Assembly (NCBI GenBank): GCA_905142475.1
Contig: LR990730.1
Location: 3,286,001 to 3,350,000 of the forward strand
DNA length: 64,000 nucleotides
Reading direction: 5' to 3'
Origin: Xanthomonas hydrangeae
Lineage (GTDB): Bacteria; Pseudomonadota; Gammaproteobacteria; Xanthomonadales; Xanthomonadaceae
The position numbers and the translations under genes were made by a program. A model generated the notes under the pieces. It was not told where the DNA came from. It did no database searches and was given only the letters and a program-made list of their open reading frames with translations. Every line of letters begins with the position of its first letter. Position 1 is the stretch's first letter. Shown piece after piece: positions 27,690-37,886 of the stretch.

Positions 27690-28697
27690 ATGCCTTTCTG
27701 GATTTTGGCGCTGTTGGCCGCCCTCTTGCTGTGGCTGGCGGTGTGCGCTTATGTCTGGCTGGTGCGACGTCGCGCCGACGAAACCACCGAGGGCGTGCGC
27801 GCCCTGGCAGCGATGCACTGGCGTGATTTTTCCGCCCTGGTGCTGCGCGTGCTGCAGGACCAACGCGGTTGGCAACCGACCCGGCTGCCGCAGGACGGGC
27901 TGCCCACCGCCGATTTCATGATGCAGACCGGCCACGGCACCCGTCTGGTTGCCTGCAAGCACGGGCGCGGTTATCGCATCGGCGTGGCGGCGGTCAACGA
28001 GTTGGGCGCGATGGCGCGGCTGGCCGGTGCCGGCGGCGGCGTGATGGTGACCGAGGGCCGCATGGAGCGCGAAGGCATCGCGGCCGCCGACAAGCAATCC
28101 ATCGAAGTGCTGGACGGCACGCGCCTGTGGCCACTGCTCAAACCCTACCTGCCCGGCGACATGGAAACCGGTGTGGTCGGCATGGCAAGGCGCCGCGCGA
28201 TCCGCCACAGCACCATCGCCGGTGTGGCGTTGGCAACCTTGGCGCTGGTCGCTGTGCTGGCACTGCAGCCGGCGCTGCCGGAAGCGGCGCTGACGCAGAC
28301 TGCAATTACACCTACCCCACCGGTTACCGCACCCGTGCGTGCTGCGCCTTCCGCTGCCCCGGCTACTGCTACTGATACGTCGCAGGCAGCGCCCACAACT
28401 GCATCGGCCCCGGCAGCCACGTCATTCGCGAGCGGGAAAGAACCGGATGCAGCAACCATGCAGGGCTATCAACGCGAGGTTTCCAAAACGCTCGCACAGA
28501 CACCCGGTCTACTCCGCGGGATCTGGATCACCCAGGCAACGTTGGCGGTGGACCGCACGGTCGAAGACGCCGCCGCCTGGCCGCTGATCTGCCGCGAACT
28601 GGAACGCTACCCGTACCTGCGCACCGTGCGCGTGCAACTCAACCCGCGCGCAGGTGTGGACGAGCCGGTGCGTTGGCGTCAATGCACGACGCTTTGA
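27690..28697 (+). CDS. Membrane protein with Mrr-like restriction-endonuclease domain
   Basis: A 335-residue protein: one N-terminal helix (about 2-22), a soluble domain (about 40-150) similar to Mrr/restriction-endonuclease-like folds (HWRDFSALVLRVLQDQRGW, then a conserved Asp in TADFMM, ACKHGRGY with the Lys, and GGVMVTEGRMEREG), a second helix (about 178-198), and an Ala/Pro/Thr-rich linker to a short C-terminal domain with LRGIWITQATLAV. The usual QxK of Mrr is CxK here, so activity is uncertain. Such proteins may act on nucleic acid at the membrane. The next gene, hutC, is convergent and 36 bases away. Confidence 0.7.
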   Translation: MPFWILALLAALLLWLAVCAYVWLVRRRADETTEGVRALAAMHWRDFSALVLRVLQDQRGWQPTRLPQDGLPTADFMMQTGHGTRLVACKHGRGYRIGVAAVNELGAMARLAGAGGGVMVTEGRMEREGIAAADKQSIEVLDGTRLWPLLKPYLPGDMETGVVGMARRRAIRHSTIAGVALATLALVAVLALQPALPEAALTQTAITPTPPVTAPVRAAPSAAPATATDTSQAAPTTASAPAATSFASGKEPDAATMQGYQREVSKTLAQTPGLLRGIWITQATLAVDRTVEDAAAWPLICRELERYPYLRTVRVQLNPRAGVDEPVRWRQCTTL

Positions 28698-28733
28698 GTG
28701 GGTGATTGGCGCGTTGGCCAGTCGCTGCGAACC

Positions 28734-29471
28734 TCAGCGCATTCCCGGCGCAAACCGCGCCACCAGATCGTACGACCCACCCAGAAACCACTGGCGCACG
28801 TAGGTGACCGGCTGATCGCCGCGCCAGGTGTGGCGATCGATGACCAGACACGCGGCACCATCGTCCACCTGCAGGCGCTCGGCCTGCGCGGCGTCGGCAT
28901 TGGCCGCGCTGATGCGATGTTCGGCGCGCGTCCACGGCACGTTGCGCAACAGCCAGCTGCCCGGCGCCACATCGGTGAACGATTGCAATAACGCTTCGGG
29001 CACCGTGGTGGTATCGATGACGCGTTGCTCCAGCGCGAATGGACTGCCGTCGGCCAGGTGCACGCTTTCCAACGCCAGGACTTTGCCGGTGCTGCCCAGG
29101 GCGCGTTCCTGCGGCACGCGCTGACGCAGGTTGCGCAGTCGCCGCGACAGCAACGAAAACCGATAGGCATGGCCGCGCGTGGTCATCTCCACTTCGATAT
29201 CCGGGATCGACAGCGCCACCTGTTCCAGATGCGGATGCGGCCGCGCCACGAACGAGCCGGTGCGGCGGCGACGTTCGATCATGCCGGCGTCGGCGAGCAG
29301 CCCGAGCACCTTGTTGACCGTCATGCGCGAGCAGCCGTACTGCGTCATCAACTCGTGTTCGGGCGGCACGCGATGACCGGGCGGCCAGTCGCCGCTATGG
29401 ATGCGTTGTTCCAGATCCTGACGGATGCGTTGATGCAGGGTGCCGGGCGCGGCGATGGGGTGGGCGGTCAA
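28734..29471 (-). CDS. hutC: Histidine utilisation repressor (GntR family)
   Basis: A 245-residue regulator starting at a TTG (LTAHPIAAPGT) with GGAG upstream; an ATG at 29507 is the alternative. It has a GntR winged helix-turn-helix (about 10-75, HQRIRQDLEQRIHSGDW and LMTQYGCSRMTVNKVL), then a UbiC-type effector domain (about 95-240) with RISAANADAAQAERL and CLVIDRHTWRG. HutC represses hut genes until urocanate appears. It follows hutF by about 40 bases on the same strand. The palindrome TGTATATACA at 30909-30918 is its probable operator. Confidence 0.9.
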   Translation of the reverse strand: MTAHPIAAPGTLHQRIRQDLEQRIHSGDWPPGHRVPPEHELMTQYGCSRMTVNKVLGLLADAGMIERRRRTGSFVARPHPHLEQVALSIPDIEVEMTTRGHAYRFSLLSRRLRNLRQRVPQERALGSTGKVLALESVHLADGSPFALEQRVIDTTTVPEALLQSFTDVAPGSWLLRNVPWTRAEHRISAANADAAQAERLQVDDGAACLVIDRHTWRGDQPVTYVRQWFLGGSYDLVARFAPGMR

Positions 29472-29511
29472 AGCAGATCTCCGGTCAGACCCGCATTGTG
29501 CGCGCATCCGC

Positions 29512-30882
29512 TCAGTTGCTCAGCAGCGATCGCAAAACGCCGGCAAAACGCGTGGCAATGCGCGCGCGATCCACATGCTGCCCGTCGCGCACCACCGGTT
29601 GCCCGGCGCGCCAGACCGTACGCACGGCACTGCCGCGTGCGGCGAACAGCCAACTGTCGAGCAAGGCATCGTCGCTGCGCGCCAGCAGCGCCGGATGGGT
29701 GAGATCCAGCTCGAGCAGATCGGCCGATGCGCCGACACGGATTCCACCGCGTGCAATACCCAAGGCCTGCACCGCGCCATCGCTGGCCTGATCGAACAAC
29801 CACCGCCCACTGGAAACGCCGCCTTGCGCCAGCACATTGCGCGCCTGCAGGTGCAGGCGCTGGCCGTATTCGAGCAGGCGCAGTTCTTCGGCCGCATCGA
29901 TCAAGACATTCGAATCCGAACCCACCCCGAAACGCCCGCCCGCAGCGGCAAATGCCTGCATCGGGAACAGCCCGTCGCCCAGATTCGCCTCGGTGATCGG
30001 GCAGAGCCCGACCACTGCGCCGCTGTCGACGATCGCCTGCAGTTCGCTCGCATCCACATGCGTGGCGTGCACCAGACACCAGCGCGCATCCACCGACGCG
30101 TTAGCCTGCAGCCACTGCACCGGGCGCCTGCCCGACCAGGCCAGACACGCATCGACCTCGCGCTGCTGCTCGGCGATATGGATGTGGATCGGGCCAGTGG
30201 TGAGCGGCACCAGCGCAGCCAGTTGTTCTGGCGTGACCGCGCGCAGGCTGTGCGGCGCCAACCCGAGCACCGCATCGGGCAAGGCCTTGAGGCTGCGCGT
30301 GCAGTCGTCCAGCAAGCGTGCGAAATCGTCGATGTCGTGGATCAAGCGACGCTGCGCTGTACTCGGCGCGACGCCACCGAAATCCGAATGCGCATAGAAC
30401 ACCGGTAGCAAGGTCAGCCCGATGCCGGTGTTGGCGGCGGCAGCGGCGATGCGCCCGGACATTTCGCCGGCCTGCGCATATGCCGCGCCACCGGGGCTGT
30501 GGTGCAGGTAATGGAATTCGCCGACGCGGGTGAAGCCGCTTTCGAGCATTTCCACATAGGCCTGTTCGGCGATCGCCTGCAGGCTGTCCGGATCGAGCCG
30601 GTCGACGAAGCGATACATCAACTCGCGCCAGCTCCAGAAACTGTCGCCGCTACGCCCGCCCACCTCGGTCAGGCCGGCCATGCCGCGCTGGAACGCGTGG
30701 CTGTGCAGATTGCCCAACCCGGGTAGCAGCACCTCGACACGGGTATCGGTGGCGGCCACCGCAGCATCGGTCTGCACCGAGGCGATGCGTCCCTGTGCCA
30801 GCACGATCCGCACACCGCTCGCCCAGCCATCGGGCAAAAGCGCCCGGGCTGCCCACACCGCCTGCACCTGTTGGTCTACCAC
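29512..30882 (-). CDS. hutF: Formimidoylglutamate deiminase
   Basis: A 456-residue amidohydrolase that converts formiminoglutamate to formylglutamate and ammonia, giving the five-step hut route. The metal site is seen in HSHAFQRGMAG, HIHIAEQQREVD, and GVGSDSNVLIDAAEEL. I chose the GTG at 30882 (VVDQQVQAVWAARALLPDG), which has GAGGG upstream; the open frame extends far beyond to 32295 but is antisense to hutI and hutH. It is divergent from hutI across the operator region and co-directional with hutC. Confidence 0.95.
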   Translation of the reverse strand: MVDQQVQAVWAARALLPDGWASGVRIVLAQGRIASVQTDAAVAATDTRVEVLLPGLGNLHSHAFQRGMAGLTEVGGRSGDSFWSWRELMYRFVDRLDPDSLQAIAEQAYVEMLESGFTRVGEFHYLHHSPGGAAYAQAGEMSGRIAAAAANTGIGLTLLPVFYAHSDFGGVAPSTAQRRLIHDIDDFARLLDDCTRSLKALPDAVLGLAPHSLRAVTPEQLAALVPLTTGPIHIHIAEQQREVDACLAWSGRRPVQWLQANASVDARWCLVHATHVDASELQAIVDSGAVVGLCPITEANLGDGLFPMQAFAAAGGRFGVGSDSNVLIDAAEELRLLEYGQRLHLQARNVLAQGGVSSGRWLFDQASDGAVQALGIARGGIRVGASADLLELDLTHPALLARSDDALLDSWLFAARGSAVRTVWRAGQPVVRDGQHVDRARIATRFAGVLRSLLSN

Positions 30883-30908
30883 TGGACACCCTCGATTGCC
30901 GGTTCTAT

Positions 30909-30918
30909 TGTATATACA
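30909..30918. promoter_or_regulatory. HutC-type operator between hutF and hutI
   Basis: The perfect 10-bp palindrome TGTATATACA lies in the 60-base gap between the divergent start codons of hutF (30882) and hutI (30943). TGTATATACA is the core of HutC operators described in Pseudomonas and related bacteria. One site would control both directions. Confidence 0.8.
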
Positions 30919-30942
30919 TATCAGACACCATGAGCCTGCGCC

Positions 30943-32148
30943 ATGCATTGCGACGTCCTCTGGCACAACGCGCAACTGATGACACTGGACGCCGCCGATG
31001 GCGGCCTGGGCATCGTGGACGATGGCGTGGTTGCCTGCCAGGGCGGCCGCATCACCTATGCCGGCCCCGCCGCGCAGGCCCCGGCGCTGGAGCCGGACAC
31101 CGCGCACGATTGCCAGCGCCGCTGGATCGGCCCCGGTCTGATCGATTGCCATACCCATCTGGTGTACGCGGGCAACCGCGCCAACGAATTCGAACAACGC
31201 CTGCGCGGCGCCAGCTATGCGCGGATCGCCGCGGCCGGCGGCGGCATCGTGGCCACCGTGCGCGCAACCCGCGCGGCCGACGACGCGGCGCTGCTGGCCG
31301 CCAGCCTGCCGCGCCTGGACGCCATGCTCGCAGAAGGCGTGACCACGCTGGAAATCAAATCCGGCTACGGGCTCACGCTGGAGGACGAAACCAAGCAGCT
31401 GCGCGTGGCGCGCCAGCTCGCCGCGCTGCGCAAGGTCGAGGTGGTGCCGACCTTCCTCGGTGCGCATGCGGTGCCACCGGGCGGCGATGCACAGACCTAT
31501 ACCGACGCCGTCTGCACGCAGATGATTCCAGCGATTGCCGCGCAAGGTCTTGCCGAGGCGGTGGACGTGTTTTGCGAGCACCTGGCTTTTTCGCACGCGC
31601 AGGCCGAACAGATCTTCATCGCCGCGCAGGCGCACGGCTTGGGCATCAAGATCCACGCCGAACAACTGAGCAACCAGCACGGCGCAGCACTGGCCGCGCG
31701 CTATGGCGCGCTGTCGGCCGATCACATCGAATACTTGGACAGCGACGGCGTTGCCGCGATGGCCAGCGCCGGCACGGTGGCGGTGCTGTTGCCGGGCGCG
31801 TTCTATTTCACCCGCGATACCCAGCTGCCGCCGATCGCCGCGTTGCGCGCCGCCGGCGTGCCGCTGGCCCTGGCCACCGACTGCAATCCAGGCACCTCGC
31901 CGCTGACCAGTCCGTTGTTGGCGATGAACATGGCCGCCACCTTGTTCCGCATGACCGTGGACGAATGCATCGCCGGTTTTACCCGCGAGGCTGCACGTGC
32001 GCTCGGACGCAGCGAGCGGCTTGGCCGGCTGCGCGCCGGCATGCACTGCGACCTGGCGATCTGGAACATCGACGCGCCGGCCGATCTGGTCTACCGCATG
32101 GGCTTCAACCCACTTCATGCCCGCGTCTGGCGCGGGCATTCCTGCTGA
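30943..32148 (+). CDS. hutI: Imidazolonepropionase
   Basis: A 401-residue amidohydrolase that opens imidazolone propionate to formiminoglutamate, the third hut step. Typical parts are [14 protein letters not shown] (metal-binding HxH), the conserved [49 protein letters not shown] and ALATDCNPG. The ATG at 30943 gives the family length. An out-of-frame ATG at 30930 is ignored. It opens the rightward hutI-hutH-hutG-hutU unit; hutH starts 14 bases downstream. Confidence 0.97.
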   Translation: MHCDVLWHNAQLMTLDAADGGLGIVDDGVVACQGGRITYAGPAAQAPALEPDTAHDCQRRWIGPGLIDCHTHLVYAGNRANEFEQRLRGASYARIAAAGGGIVATVRATRAADDAALLAASLPRLDAMLAEGVTTLEIKSGYGLTLEDETKQLRVARQLAALRKVEVVPTFLGAHAVPPGGDAQTYTDAVCTQMIPAIAAQGLAEAVDVFCEHLAFSHAQAEQIFIAAQAHGLGIKIHAEQLSNQHGAALAARYGALSADHIEYLDSDGVAAMASAGTVAVLLPGAFYFTRDTQLPPIAALRAAGVPLALATDCNPGTSPLTSPLLAMNMAATLFRMTVDECIAGFTREAARALGRSERLGRLRAGMHCDLAIWNIDAPADLVYRMGFNPLHARVWRGHSC

Positions 32149-32161
32149 ATCCGGAGTCGTC

Positions 32162-33700
32162 ATGAGTTCTGTTGTCTTGCAGCCCGGCCAGGTCACCCTG
32201 GCGCAATGGCGTGCGTTGTATCGCGGCGCCGAGGTCGTGTTGGACGACGCCTGCGCGGCCGCCGTACTGCGCAGCGCGCAGACGGTGGAGGCCATCGTTG
32301 CGCGCGGCGAGCCGGTCTACGGCGTCAACACCGGCTTCGGCAAACTGGCCAGCGTGCGCATCGAGCGCGAGGACCTGCAGACCCTGCAACGCAATATCGT
32401 GCTGTCTCACGCGGCCGGTGTCGGCGAGCCCACACCCGTCCCGGTCGTGCGGCTGATGATGGCGCTCAAGCTCACCAGCCTGGCCCAAGGCGCCTCCGGC
32501 GTGCAGCCGCAGACGCTGGCGCTGCTGGACGCGATGCTGCGTCTGGGCATCACGCCGGTGGTGCCGTGCCTGGGCTCGGTCGGCGCCTCTGGCGATCTGG
32601 CGCCGCTGTCGCATCTGGCCGCAGTGATGATCGGCGTAGGCGAGGCCTTCGTCGGCGAGCAACGTTTACCTGCCGCCGAAGCGCTCGCACAGGCGCAGTT
32701 GCAGCCGCGCGTGCTGGGCGCGAAAGAAGGCCTGGCGCTGCTTAACGGCACCCAGTTTTCCACCGCCTGCGCATTGGCCGGTTTGTTCGAGATCGAAACC
32801 GTGCTGCAGGCCGCGCTGGTCACCGGCGCCTTGTCGGTGGAAGCGGCCAAGGGCTCGGATACGCCGTTCGACGCGCGCATCCATGCCCTGCGCGGGCAGC
32901 CTGGGCAGATTGCCACCGCTGCAGCGCTGCGCGCGCTGATGGCCGATTCGAGCATCCGCGAATCGCATCGGCTCGGCGATGTGCGCGTGCAGGATCCGTA
33001 CTGTCTGCGCTGCCAGCCGCAGGTGATGGGCGCGGCGCTGGACATCATGCGCCAGGCCGCACGCACGCTGGAAATCGAGGCCAATGGCGTCTCCGACAAC
33101 CCGTTGGTCTTCAGCGATACCGGCGAGGCCTTGTCGGGCGGCAACTTCCACGCCGAGCCGGTCGCATTTGCCGCCGACATGCTGGCAATGGCGGTGTGCG
33201 AAATCGGCTCGATCAGCGAACGCCGTACCGCGATGCTGGTCGACCCGGCGTTGTCCGGCCTGCCGGCATTTCTCACCCCGCGCCCTGGCTTGAATTCGGG
33301 CTTCATGATTCCGCAGGTCACTGCTGCGGCCTTGGTGTCGGAGAACAAGCAACGCGCGTATCCGGCCAGTGTCGATTCGATTCCGACCTCGGCCAACCAG
33401 GAAGATCATGTGTCGATGGCGGCGCACGGCGCACGTCGCTTGTTGGCGATGGCCGAAAACGCCACGCACGTGATCGGCATCGAGTTGCTGGCTGCGGTGC
33501 AGGGCTGCGACTTCCATGCGCCACTACGCTCAAGCGCCGCACTGGAAGCCGCACGCGCACTGCTGCGCGCGCAAGTACCCATGCTGCAGGACGACCGCTA
33601 TTTCCATCCCGACATGCTGGCTGCCAGCGCGTTGGTACGCTCGGGCGCACTGGCGCGTGCGGTGGCGATGGCATTGCCGGGCGTGGAGCAGGACGCATGA
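32162..33700 (+). CDS. hutH: Histidine ammonia-lyase
   Basis: A 512-residue lyase that converts histidine to urocanate, the first hut step. The electrophilic MIO cofactor forms from Ala-Ser-Gly in [13 protein letters not shown]. Other landmarks are [35 protein letters not shown] and [11 protein letters not shown]. The start [10 protein letters not shown] at 32162 is the family's. Its stop overlaps the ATG of a 26-codon micro-ORF (ATGA), which in turn overlaps hutG, so translation may pass from one to the next. Confidence 0.97.
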   Translation: MSSVVLQPGQVTLAQWRALYRGAEVVLDDACAAAVLRSAQTVEAIVARGEPVYGVNTGFGKLASVRIEREDLQTLQRNIVLSHAAGVGEPTPVPVVRLMMALKLTSLAQGASGVQPQTLALLDAMLRLGITPVVPCLGSVGASGDLAPLSHLAAVMIGVGEAFVGEQRLPAAEALAQAQLQPRVLGAKEGLALLNGTQFSTACALAGLFEIETVLQAALVTGALSVEAAKGSDTPFDARIHALRGQPGQIATAAALRALMADSSIRESHRLGDVRVQDPYCLRCQPQVMGAALDIMRQAARTLEIEANGVSDNPLVFSDTGEALSGGNFHAEPVAFAADMLAMAVCEIGSISERRTAMLVDPALSGLPAFLTPRPGLNSGFMIPQVTAAALVSENKQRAYPASVDSIPTSANQEDHVSMAAHGARRLLAMAENATHVIGIELLAAVQGCDFHAPLRSSAALEAARALLRAQVPMLQDDRYFHPDMLAASALVRSGALARAVAMALPGVEQDA

Positions 33701-33777
33701 ATCGGCAGACCGACAAGACACAATCGCGCCCTCAAGACGTCTGGGCGGTTGCACTGATGCAAGGCGCGCAACGATGA
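33697..33777 (+). CDS. 26-codon micro-ORF linking hutH and hutG
   Basis: The frame starts at ATG 33697, whose last two bases are part of the hutH stop (ATGA). It ends at TGA 33775-33777, whose preceding A and T are part of the hutG ATG (ATGA again). The peptide begins [10 protein letters not shown] and ends LMQGAQR. Such perfect double overlap suggests that the frame is there for translational coupling, moving ribosomes from hutH into hutG. The peptide itself may have no function. Conservation across species would be the test. Confidence 0.5.
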   Translation: MNRQTDKTQSRPQDVWAVALMQGAQR

Positions 33778-34634
33778 GCGCCCTGCCCTGGCTCGACGTT
33801 CACCGCGGCGACGCTCCACTGATCCTCAGCTTCCCGCATACCGGTACCGAGCTCCCCGACGAGGTGGCCGATCGATTCGTGTCGCCGTGGCTGGCGCGCC
33901 GCGATGCCGATTGGTGGGTGCATCAGCTGTACGACTTCGCGCAATCGCTCGGTGCCACCACCGTGCGTACCGCGATCTCGCGCTCGGTGATCGACGTCAA
34001 TCGCGACCCGAGCGGCGCATCGTTGTATCCAGGCCAGAACACCACCGGTCTGTGCCCGCTGACCACTTTCGACAATCAGCCGTTGTACGCAGACGGTGAC
34101 GCACCTGATCAGGCGCAGATCGAGCTACGCCGCACCCGCTGGTTCGATCCTTATCACGCTGCGCTCGACACCGAGATTGTGCGCCTGCGCGCGCAACACC
34201 CAAAGATCGTGGTCTATGACGCGCATTCGATCCGCTCGCATATCCCGCATCTGTTCGACGGCGAGTTGCCGCAGTTCAACATCGGCAGCAATGACGACCG
34301 CAGTTGCGATCCAGACCTGACCGATGCGGTGGAACGGCTGTGCCGCAGCAGTGGCTCCAGCACCGTGCGCAATGGGCGTTTCAAGGGCGGCTGGATCACC
34401 CGCCATTACGCGCAGCCCGAGCGCGGCGTGCATACGCTGCAGATGGAGCTGGCCTGCCGCGGTTACATGCGCGAGCCCGACGACATCACGCCAGACACCT
34501 GGCCCACGCCGTGGCATCCCGCGCACGCAGTGGCATTACGCGCCGTGCTGCGGCACGTGCTGCTGACCTGCCTGCACTTCGCCAACGCAACACACCCCTC
34601 CTCCGACACCGCGCCGCCTGCGGCGCACCGTTGA
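33774..34634 (+). CDS. hutG: N-formylglutamate deformylase
   Basis: A 286-residue zinc hydrolase that releases formate from formylglutamate to give glutamate, pairing with HutF. The family pattern is seen in [50 protein letters not shown], and [17 protein letters not shown]. It begins at ATG 33774, overlapping the end of the micro-ORF. An AAGG some ten bases upstream could serve the start. hutU follows after 16 bases. The C-terminal tail is Thr/Pro/Ala-rich. Confidence 0.95.
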   Translation: MSALPWLDVHRGDAPLILSFPHTGTELPDEVADRFVSPWLARRDADWWVHQLYDFAQSLGATTVRTAISRSVIDVNRDPSGASLYPGQNTTGLCPLTTFDNQPLYADGDAPDQAQIELRRTRWFDPYHAALDTEIVRLRAQHPKIVVYDAHSIRSHIPHLFDGELPQFNIGSNDDRSCDPDLTDAVERLCRSSGSSTVRNGRFKGGWITRHYAQPERGVHTLQMELACRGYMREPDDITPDTWPTPWHPAHAVALRAVLRHVLLTCLHFANATHPSSDTAPPAAHR

Positions 34635-34650
34635 TTGCAAGGAACCCGGC

Positions 34651-36318
34651 ATGACCCGTCACGATGCAACCCGCGTCATCCGCGCCGCCACCGGCACCAC
34701 GCTCACCGCCAAGAGCTGGCTCACCGAAGCGCCGCTGCGCATGCTGATGAACAATCTGGACCCGGACGTGGCCGAGCGCCCGCAGGAACTGGTGGTGTAT
34801 GGCGGCATCGGCCGCGCAGCGCGCGATTGGGAATCCTTCGATGCGATCGTCGCCGCACTCACCCGCCTGGACGAGGACCAGACCTTGCTGGTGCAATCGG
34901 GCAAGCCGGTCGGCGTGTTCCGCACGCACGCCGATGCGCCACGCGTGCTGATCGCCAACTCCAACCTGGTGCCGCGCTGGGCCACCTGGGACCACTTCAA
35001 CGAACTCGATAAAAAAGGTCTGGCGATGTACGGCCAGATGACCGCCGGCAGCTGGATCTACATCGGCGCGCAAGGCATCGTACAAGGCACCTACGAAACC
35101 TTCGTGGAGATGGGCCGCCAGCATTACGCCGGCAACCTGGCCGGCAAGTGGCTGTTCACCGGCGGCCTCGGCGGCATGGGTGGCGCGCAGCCGCTGGCCG
35201 CGGTGATGGCCGGCGCCTCGTGCCTGGCGGTGGAATGCCGCCGTTCCAGCATCGACATGCGCCTGCGCACCGGTTATCTGGACACCTGGACCGACTCGCT
35301 GGACGAAGCGCTGCGCCTGATCGAGGAATCGTGCACGGCGAAGAAGCCGCTGTCGGTCGGCCTGCTCGGCAATGTCGCCGACGTACTGGACGAGTTGCTG
35401 CTACGCGGGATCAAGCCGGACCTGTTGACCGACCAGACCTCCGCGCACGACCCGGTCAACGGCTACCTGCCGCAGGGCTGGAGCGTGGAAGAATGGGACG
35501 CAAAGCGCGTGAGCGCACCCAAGGAAGTGGAAGCCGCCGCGCGCGAGTCGATGGCCAGCCACATCCGCGCCATGCTCACCTTCCACGCGCTGGGAGTGCC
35601 CACCGTGGATTACGGCAACAACCTGCGCCAGATGGCACTGGAAACAGGCGTCGACAACGCGTTCGACTTCCCCGGCTTCGTGCCCGCCTACATCCGGCCA
35701 CTATTCTGTCGCGGCGTCGGCCCGTTCCGCTGGGTCGCGCTCAGTGGCGATCCGGAGGACATCGCCAAGACCGACGCCAAGGTCAAGGAACTCATTCCCG
35801 ACGATGCGCATCTGCATCGCTGGCTCGATATGGCCGCCGAAAAGATCGCCTTCCAGGGCCTGCCTGCGCGCATCTGCTGGGTCGGTCTGGGCGATCGGCA
35901 TCGGCTGGGTCTGGCCTTCAACGCGATGGTGCGCAGCGGCGAGTTGAAGGCGCCGGTGGTGATCGGCCGCGACCATCTCGATTCGGGCAGCGTCGCCTCG
36001 CCGAATCGCGAAACCGAGGCCATGGCCGATGGCTCCGATGCCGTCTCCGACTGGCCGCTGCTCAACGCCCTGCTCAACACTGCCAGCGGCGCCACCTGGG
36101 TGTCGCTGCACCACGGCGGCGGCGTCGGCATGGGCTTCTCGCAACACGCCGGCATGGTCATCGTCTGCGACGGCAGCGAAGCGGCCGACAAGCGGATCGA
36201 ACGCGTGCTGTGGAACGACCCGGCCACCGGCGTGATGCGCCACGCCGATGCCGGCTATGCCATCGCCACCGATTGCGCGAAGGAAAAAGGGCTGGATTTG
36301 CCGGGAATTCTTGGCTGA
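34651..36318 (+). CDS. hutU: Urocanate hydratase
   Basis: A 555-residue NAD-dependent hydratase, the second hut step (urocanate to imidazolone propionate). Distinctive sequences include [62 protein letters not shown] (NAD-binding), [31 protein letters not shown], and [16 protein letters not shown] near the C-terminus. Its length is standard. AAGGAACC precedes the ATG. It is the last gene of the rightward hut unit. A repeat element follows the stop directly. Confidence 0.98.
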   Translation: MTRHDATRVIRAATGTTLTAKSWLTEAPLRMLMNNLDPDVAERPQELVVYGGIGRAARDWESFDAIVAALTRLDEDQTLLVQSGKPVGVFRTHADAPRVLIANSNLVPRWATWDHFNELDKKGLAMYGQMTAGSWIYIGAQGIVQGTYETFVEMGRQHYAGNLAGKWLFTGGLGGMGGAQPLAAVMAGASCLAVECRRSSIDMRLRTGYLDTWTDSLDEALRLIEESCTAKKPLSVGLLGNVADVLDELLLRGIKPDLLTDQTSAHDPVNGYLPQGWSVEEWDAKRVSAPKEVEAAARESMASHIRAMLTFHALGVPTVDYGNNLRQMALETGVDNAFDFPGFVPAYIRPLFCRGVGPFRWVALSGDPEDIAKTDAKVKELIPDDAHLHRWLDMAAEKIAFQGLPARICWVGLGDRHRLGLAFNAMVRSGELKAPVVIGRDHLDSGSVASPNRETEAMADGSDAVSDWPLLNALLNTASGATWVSLHHGGGVGMGFSQHAGMVIVCDGSEAADKRIERVLWNDPATGVMRHADAGYAIATDCAKEKGLDLPGILG

Positions 36319-36380
36319 GTTCGCCCTCCGACAGCGCCGTATACCGCACGCTGTCGGTAGGCTGTGTGCACTGCTCCCAA

Positions 36381-36536
36381 CCATGCACACCAACTATCCC
36401 GACTGGTCCTTGCCCGCCCACCGTCGCGGGACCTTACGCGGCATGGATGCCGCGTAAGAGCTTACAAGGACGTACTTGCAGCGTGTCCCGCGATGGTGGG
36501 CGGGCAAGGGCCCCGCAGCCAAGCTGCAGATCAACC
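36381..36536. repeat. Dispersed palindromic repeat, copy A
   Basis: An element that recurs at 45851-45998 with near-identity and, in the opposite orientation, at 45616-45730. It has an outer imperfect inverted repeat (CCCGCCCACCGTCGCGGGAC with GTCCCGCGATGGTGGGCGGG) and an inner perfect hairpin TTACGCGGCAT (36434-36444) / ATGCCGCGTAA (36447-36457). It sits 62 bases after the hutU stop and could end transcription as a large hairpin. Confidence 0.8.
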
Positions 36537-36561
36537 GTTCTACACTAATTTGTTAGCCGCT

Positions 36562-37683
36562 CTAATCGGCTTTGGTTTCCATCTCTGTCTGCTTGCAGGA
36601 CGATGCAGCAGCCACCAGCAATGCGCCGTCATCGAGCAGCGGCGCTGCTCCAGTTGCCGGATAGGCGGCTGCGATCGCCTTCGCTGCACGATCTGCATCC
36701 GCCTGGATATACCACTGCGACGCCATCGGCAACGCACGTCCACGCACCGCATGTTCGAATCGATACTGCCCCCAGTAAATCGCCAATGGCTCTTCCAGCG
36801 CGTTGAGCGGGTTACGCAAGGCGGCCGCACTCGGACACAGCCGCAAGAAGTTGGCAGCGAGCATGCGTTTACGCGCGGATGGTTGCCCCGCAGACAAGTA
36901 ATGACTCAACTCGTGCAACAGGATCGGCGTCCAGTCCATCGATGCCGTGCCGGTGGGCGCATCGTGCTGCGAATAGAGCAGCATCGTGCGTCCACGCACT
37001 TTGGCCTGGGTGGTATCCATGTCCGGCCACCACACGAATCGCGCCTCGAATACCGGAGGTTCCGGCACCGCAAAGAAATCGCGCATCTGCGATGCCAACC
37101 GGGAAACGGCCGGGTTGGACAGCTCCTCTCTCAGCACGCGCCTCTGTTGCTCGAAACGGGGTGCAACTGCGATCAAACGGCTCGCACGCGGAACGAACCG
37201 CGCAAAATACGCGCGCAACAGTCTCTGGTCATCTGCCGACTGCTTTGCAATGGCGGCGTTCGCTGAAGCTTCGAAGTCTTCGCTCCCCAGGAAATGCCGG
37301 GAGAACGGATCCGCCTCACGGGTGACGTCTGGCGCAAAGACTCGGTCGACCACCTCCAGATCGTCGTCTTTTGCCAGCCCCGAGGTGCGGCGGCGGAAAT
37401 CCGCATAGGCGGCAAGCGCGGCAAGGTCCGCCTGATCCAGCCCCCCATGGGCTTCAACGTAGCTGCGATAGACGGGCACCGTAAAGCCCGGCAACCAATC
37501 CGACAGGTTATCCAGCAGGTTGAACAGATCCGTCGCTTCGCTGTAGCCCACCTGGACGTGCGTCGATGACGTCGATGACGGTGTGGGTGGCGCGGCATGC
37601 GCAGTGGCGCACAGCAATATCCAGACCAGTGCGACTGCGCACATGTTCCACAGTTTGGTCGGCCAGCAACTCCATCTGCGCAT
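36562..37683 (-). CDS. Secreted HExxH-containing protein, putative metallopeptidase
   Basis: A 373-residue exported protein. A signal peptide is clear (CAVALVWILLCATAHA, cleaved near residue 31 counting from the ATG at 37683); the frame runs to 37803 but the family-like start is the Met before RRWSCWP. The central part is helical. At about two-thirds of the length is LLHELSHYLSAG, with the zinc-peptidase motif HELSH. A downstream Glu for gluzincin binding (ALEEPLAIYWGQYRF) is plausible. No inhibitor or substrate gene is nearby. I do not recognise the exact family; exported proteases are common virulence or nutrition factors in plant-associated relatives. Confidence 0.65.
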   Translation of the reverse strand: MRRWSCWPTKLWNMCAVALVWILLCATAHAAPPTPSSTSSTHVQVGYSEATDLFNLLDNLSDWLPGFTVPVYRSYVEAHGGLDQADLAALAAYADFRRRTSGLAKDDDLEVVDRVFAPDVTREADPFSRHFLGSEDFEASANAAIAKQSADDQRLLRAYFARFVPRASRLIAVAPRFEQQRRVLREELSNPAVSRLASQMRDFFAVPEPPVFEARFVWWPDMDTTQAKVRGRTMLLYSQHDAPTGTASMDWTPILLHELSHYLSAGQPSARKRMLAANFLRLCPSAAALRNPLNALEEPLAIYWGQYRFEHAVRGRALPMASQWYIQADADRAAKAIAAAYPATGAAPLLDDGALLVAAASSCKQTEMETKAD

Positions 37684-37886
37684 GCGGAACTCCGGGCTGG
37701 CCAGTGCGTTGATTCGAGCATGCAGGGATACCGCTCGCAACGTGTCTTTCGTCAGGGGTGCGCGGACCTGCACGCTGGCGGCCTGCTTTGACGGCAAAAC
37801 CACCGTAGCCCGTCACATTCTCGACAATTGCCCTCAAGACTACCGGGATCAGGCCGACAAGGTATGCAACGTTTCGAGGAGCCTCC

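Noticed and set aside
29512..32295. A 927-codon leftward open frame across hutF, hutI and hutH
   Set aside because: Only the HutF part (29512-30882) has family sequence; the rest is antisense to hutI and hutH and is due to high G+C codon bias.
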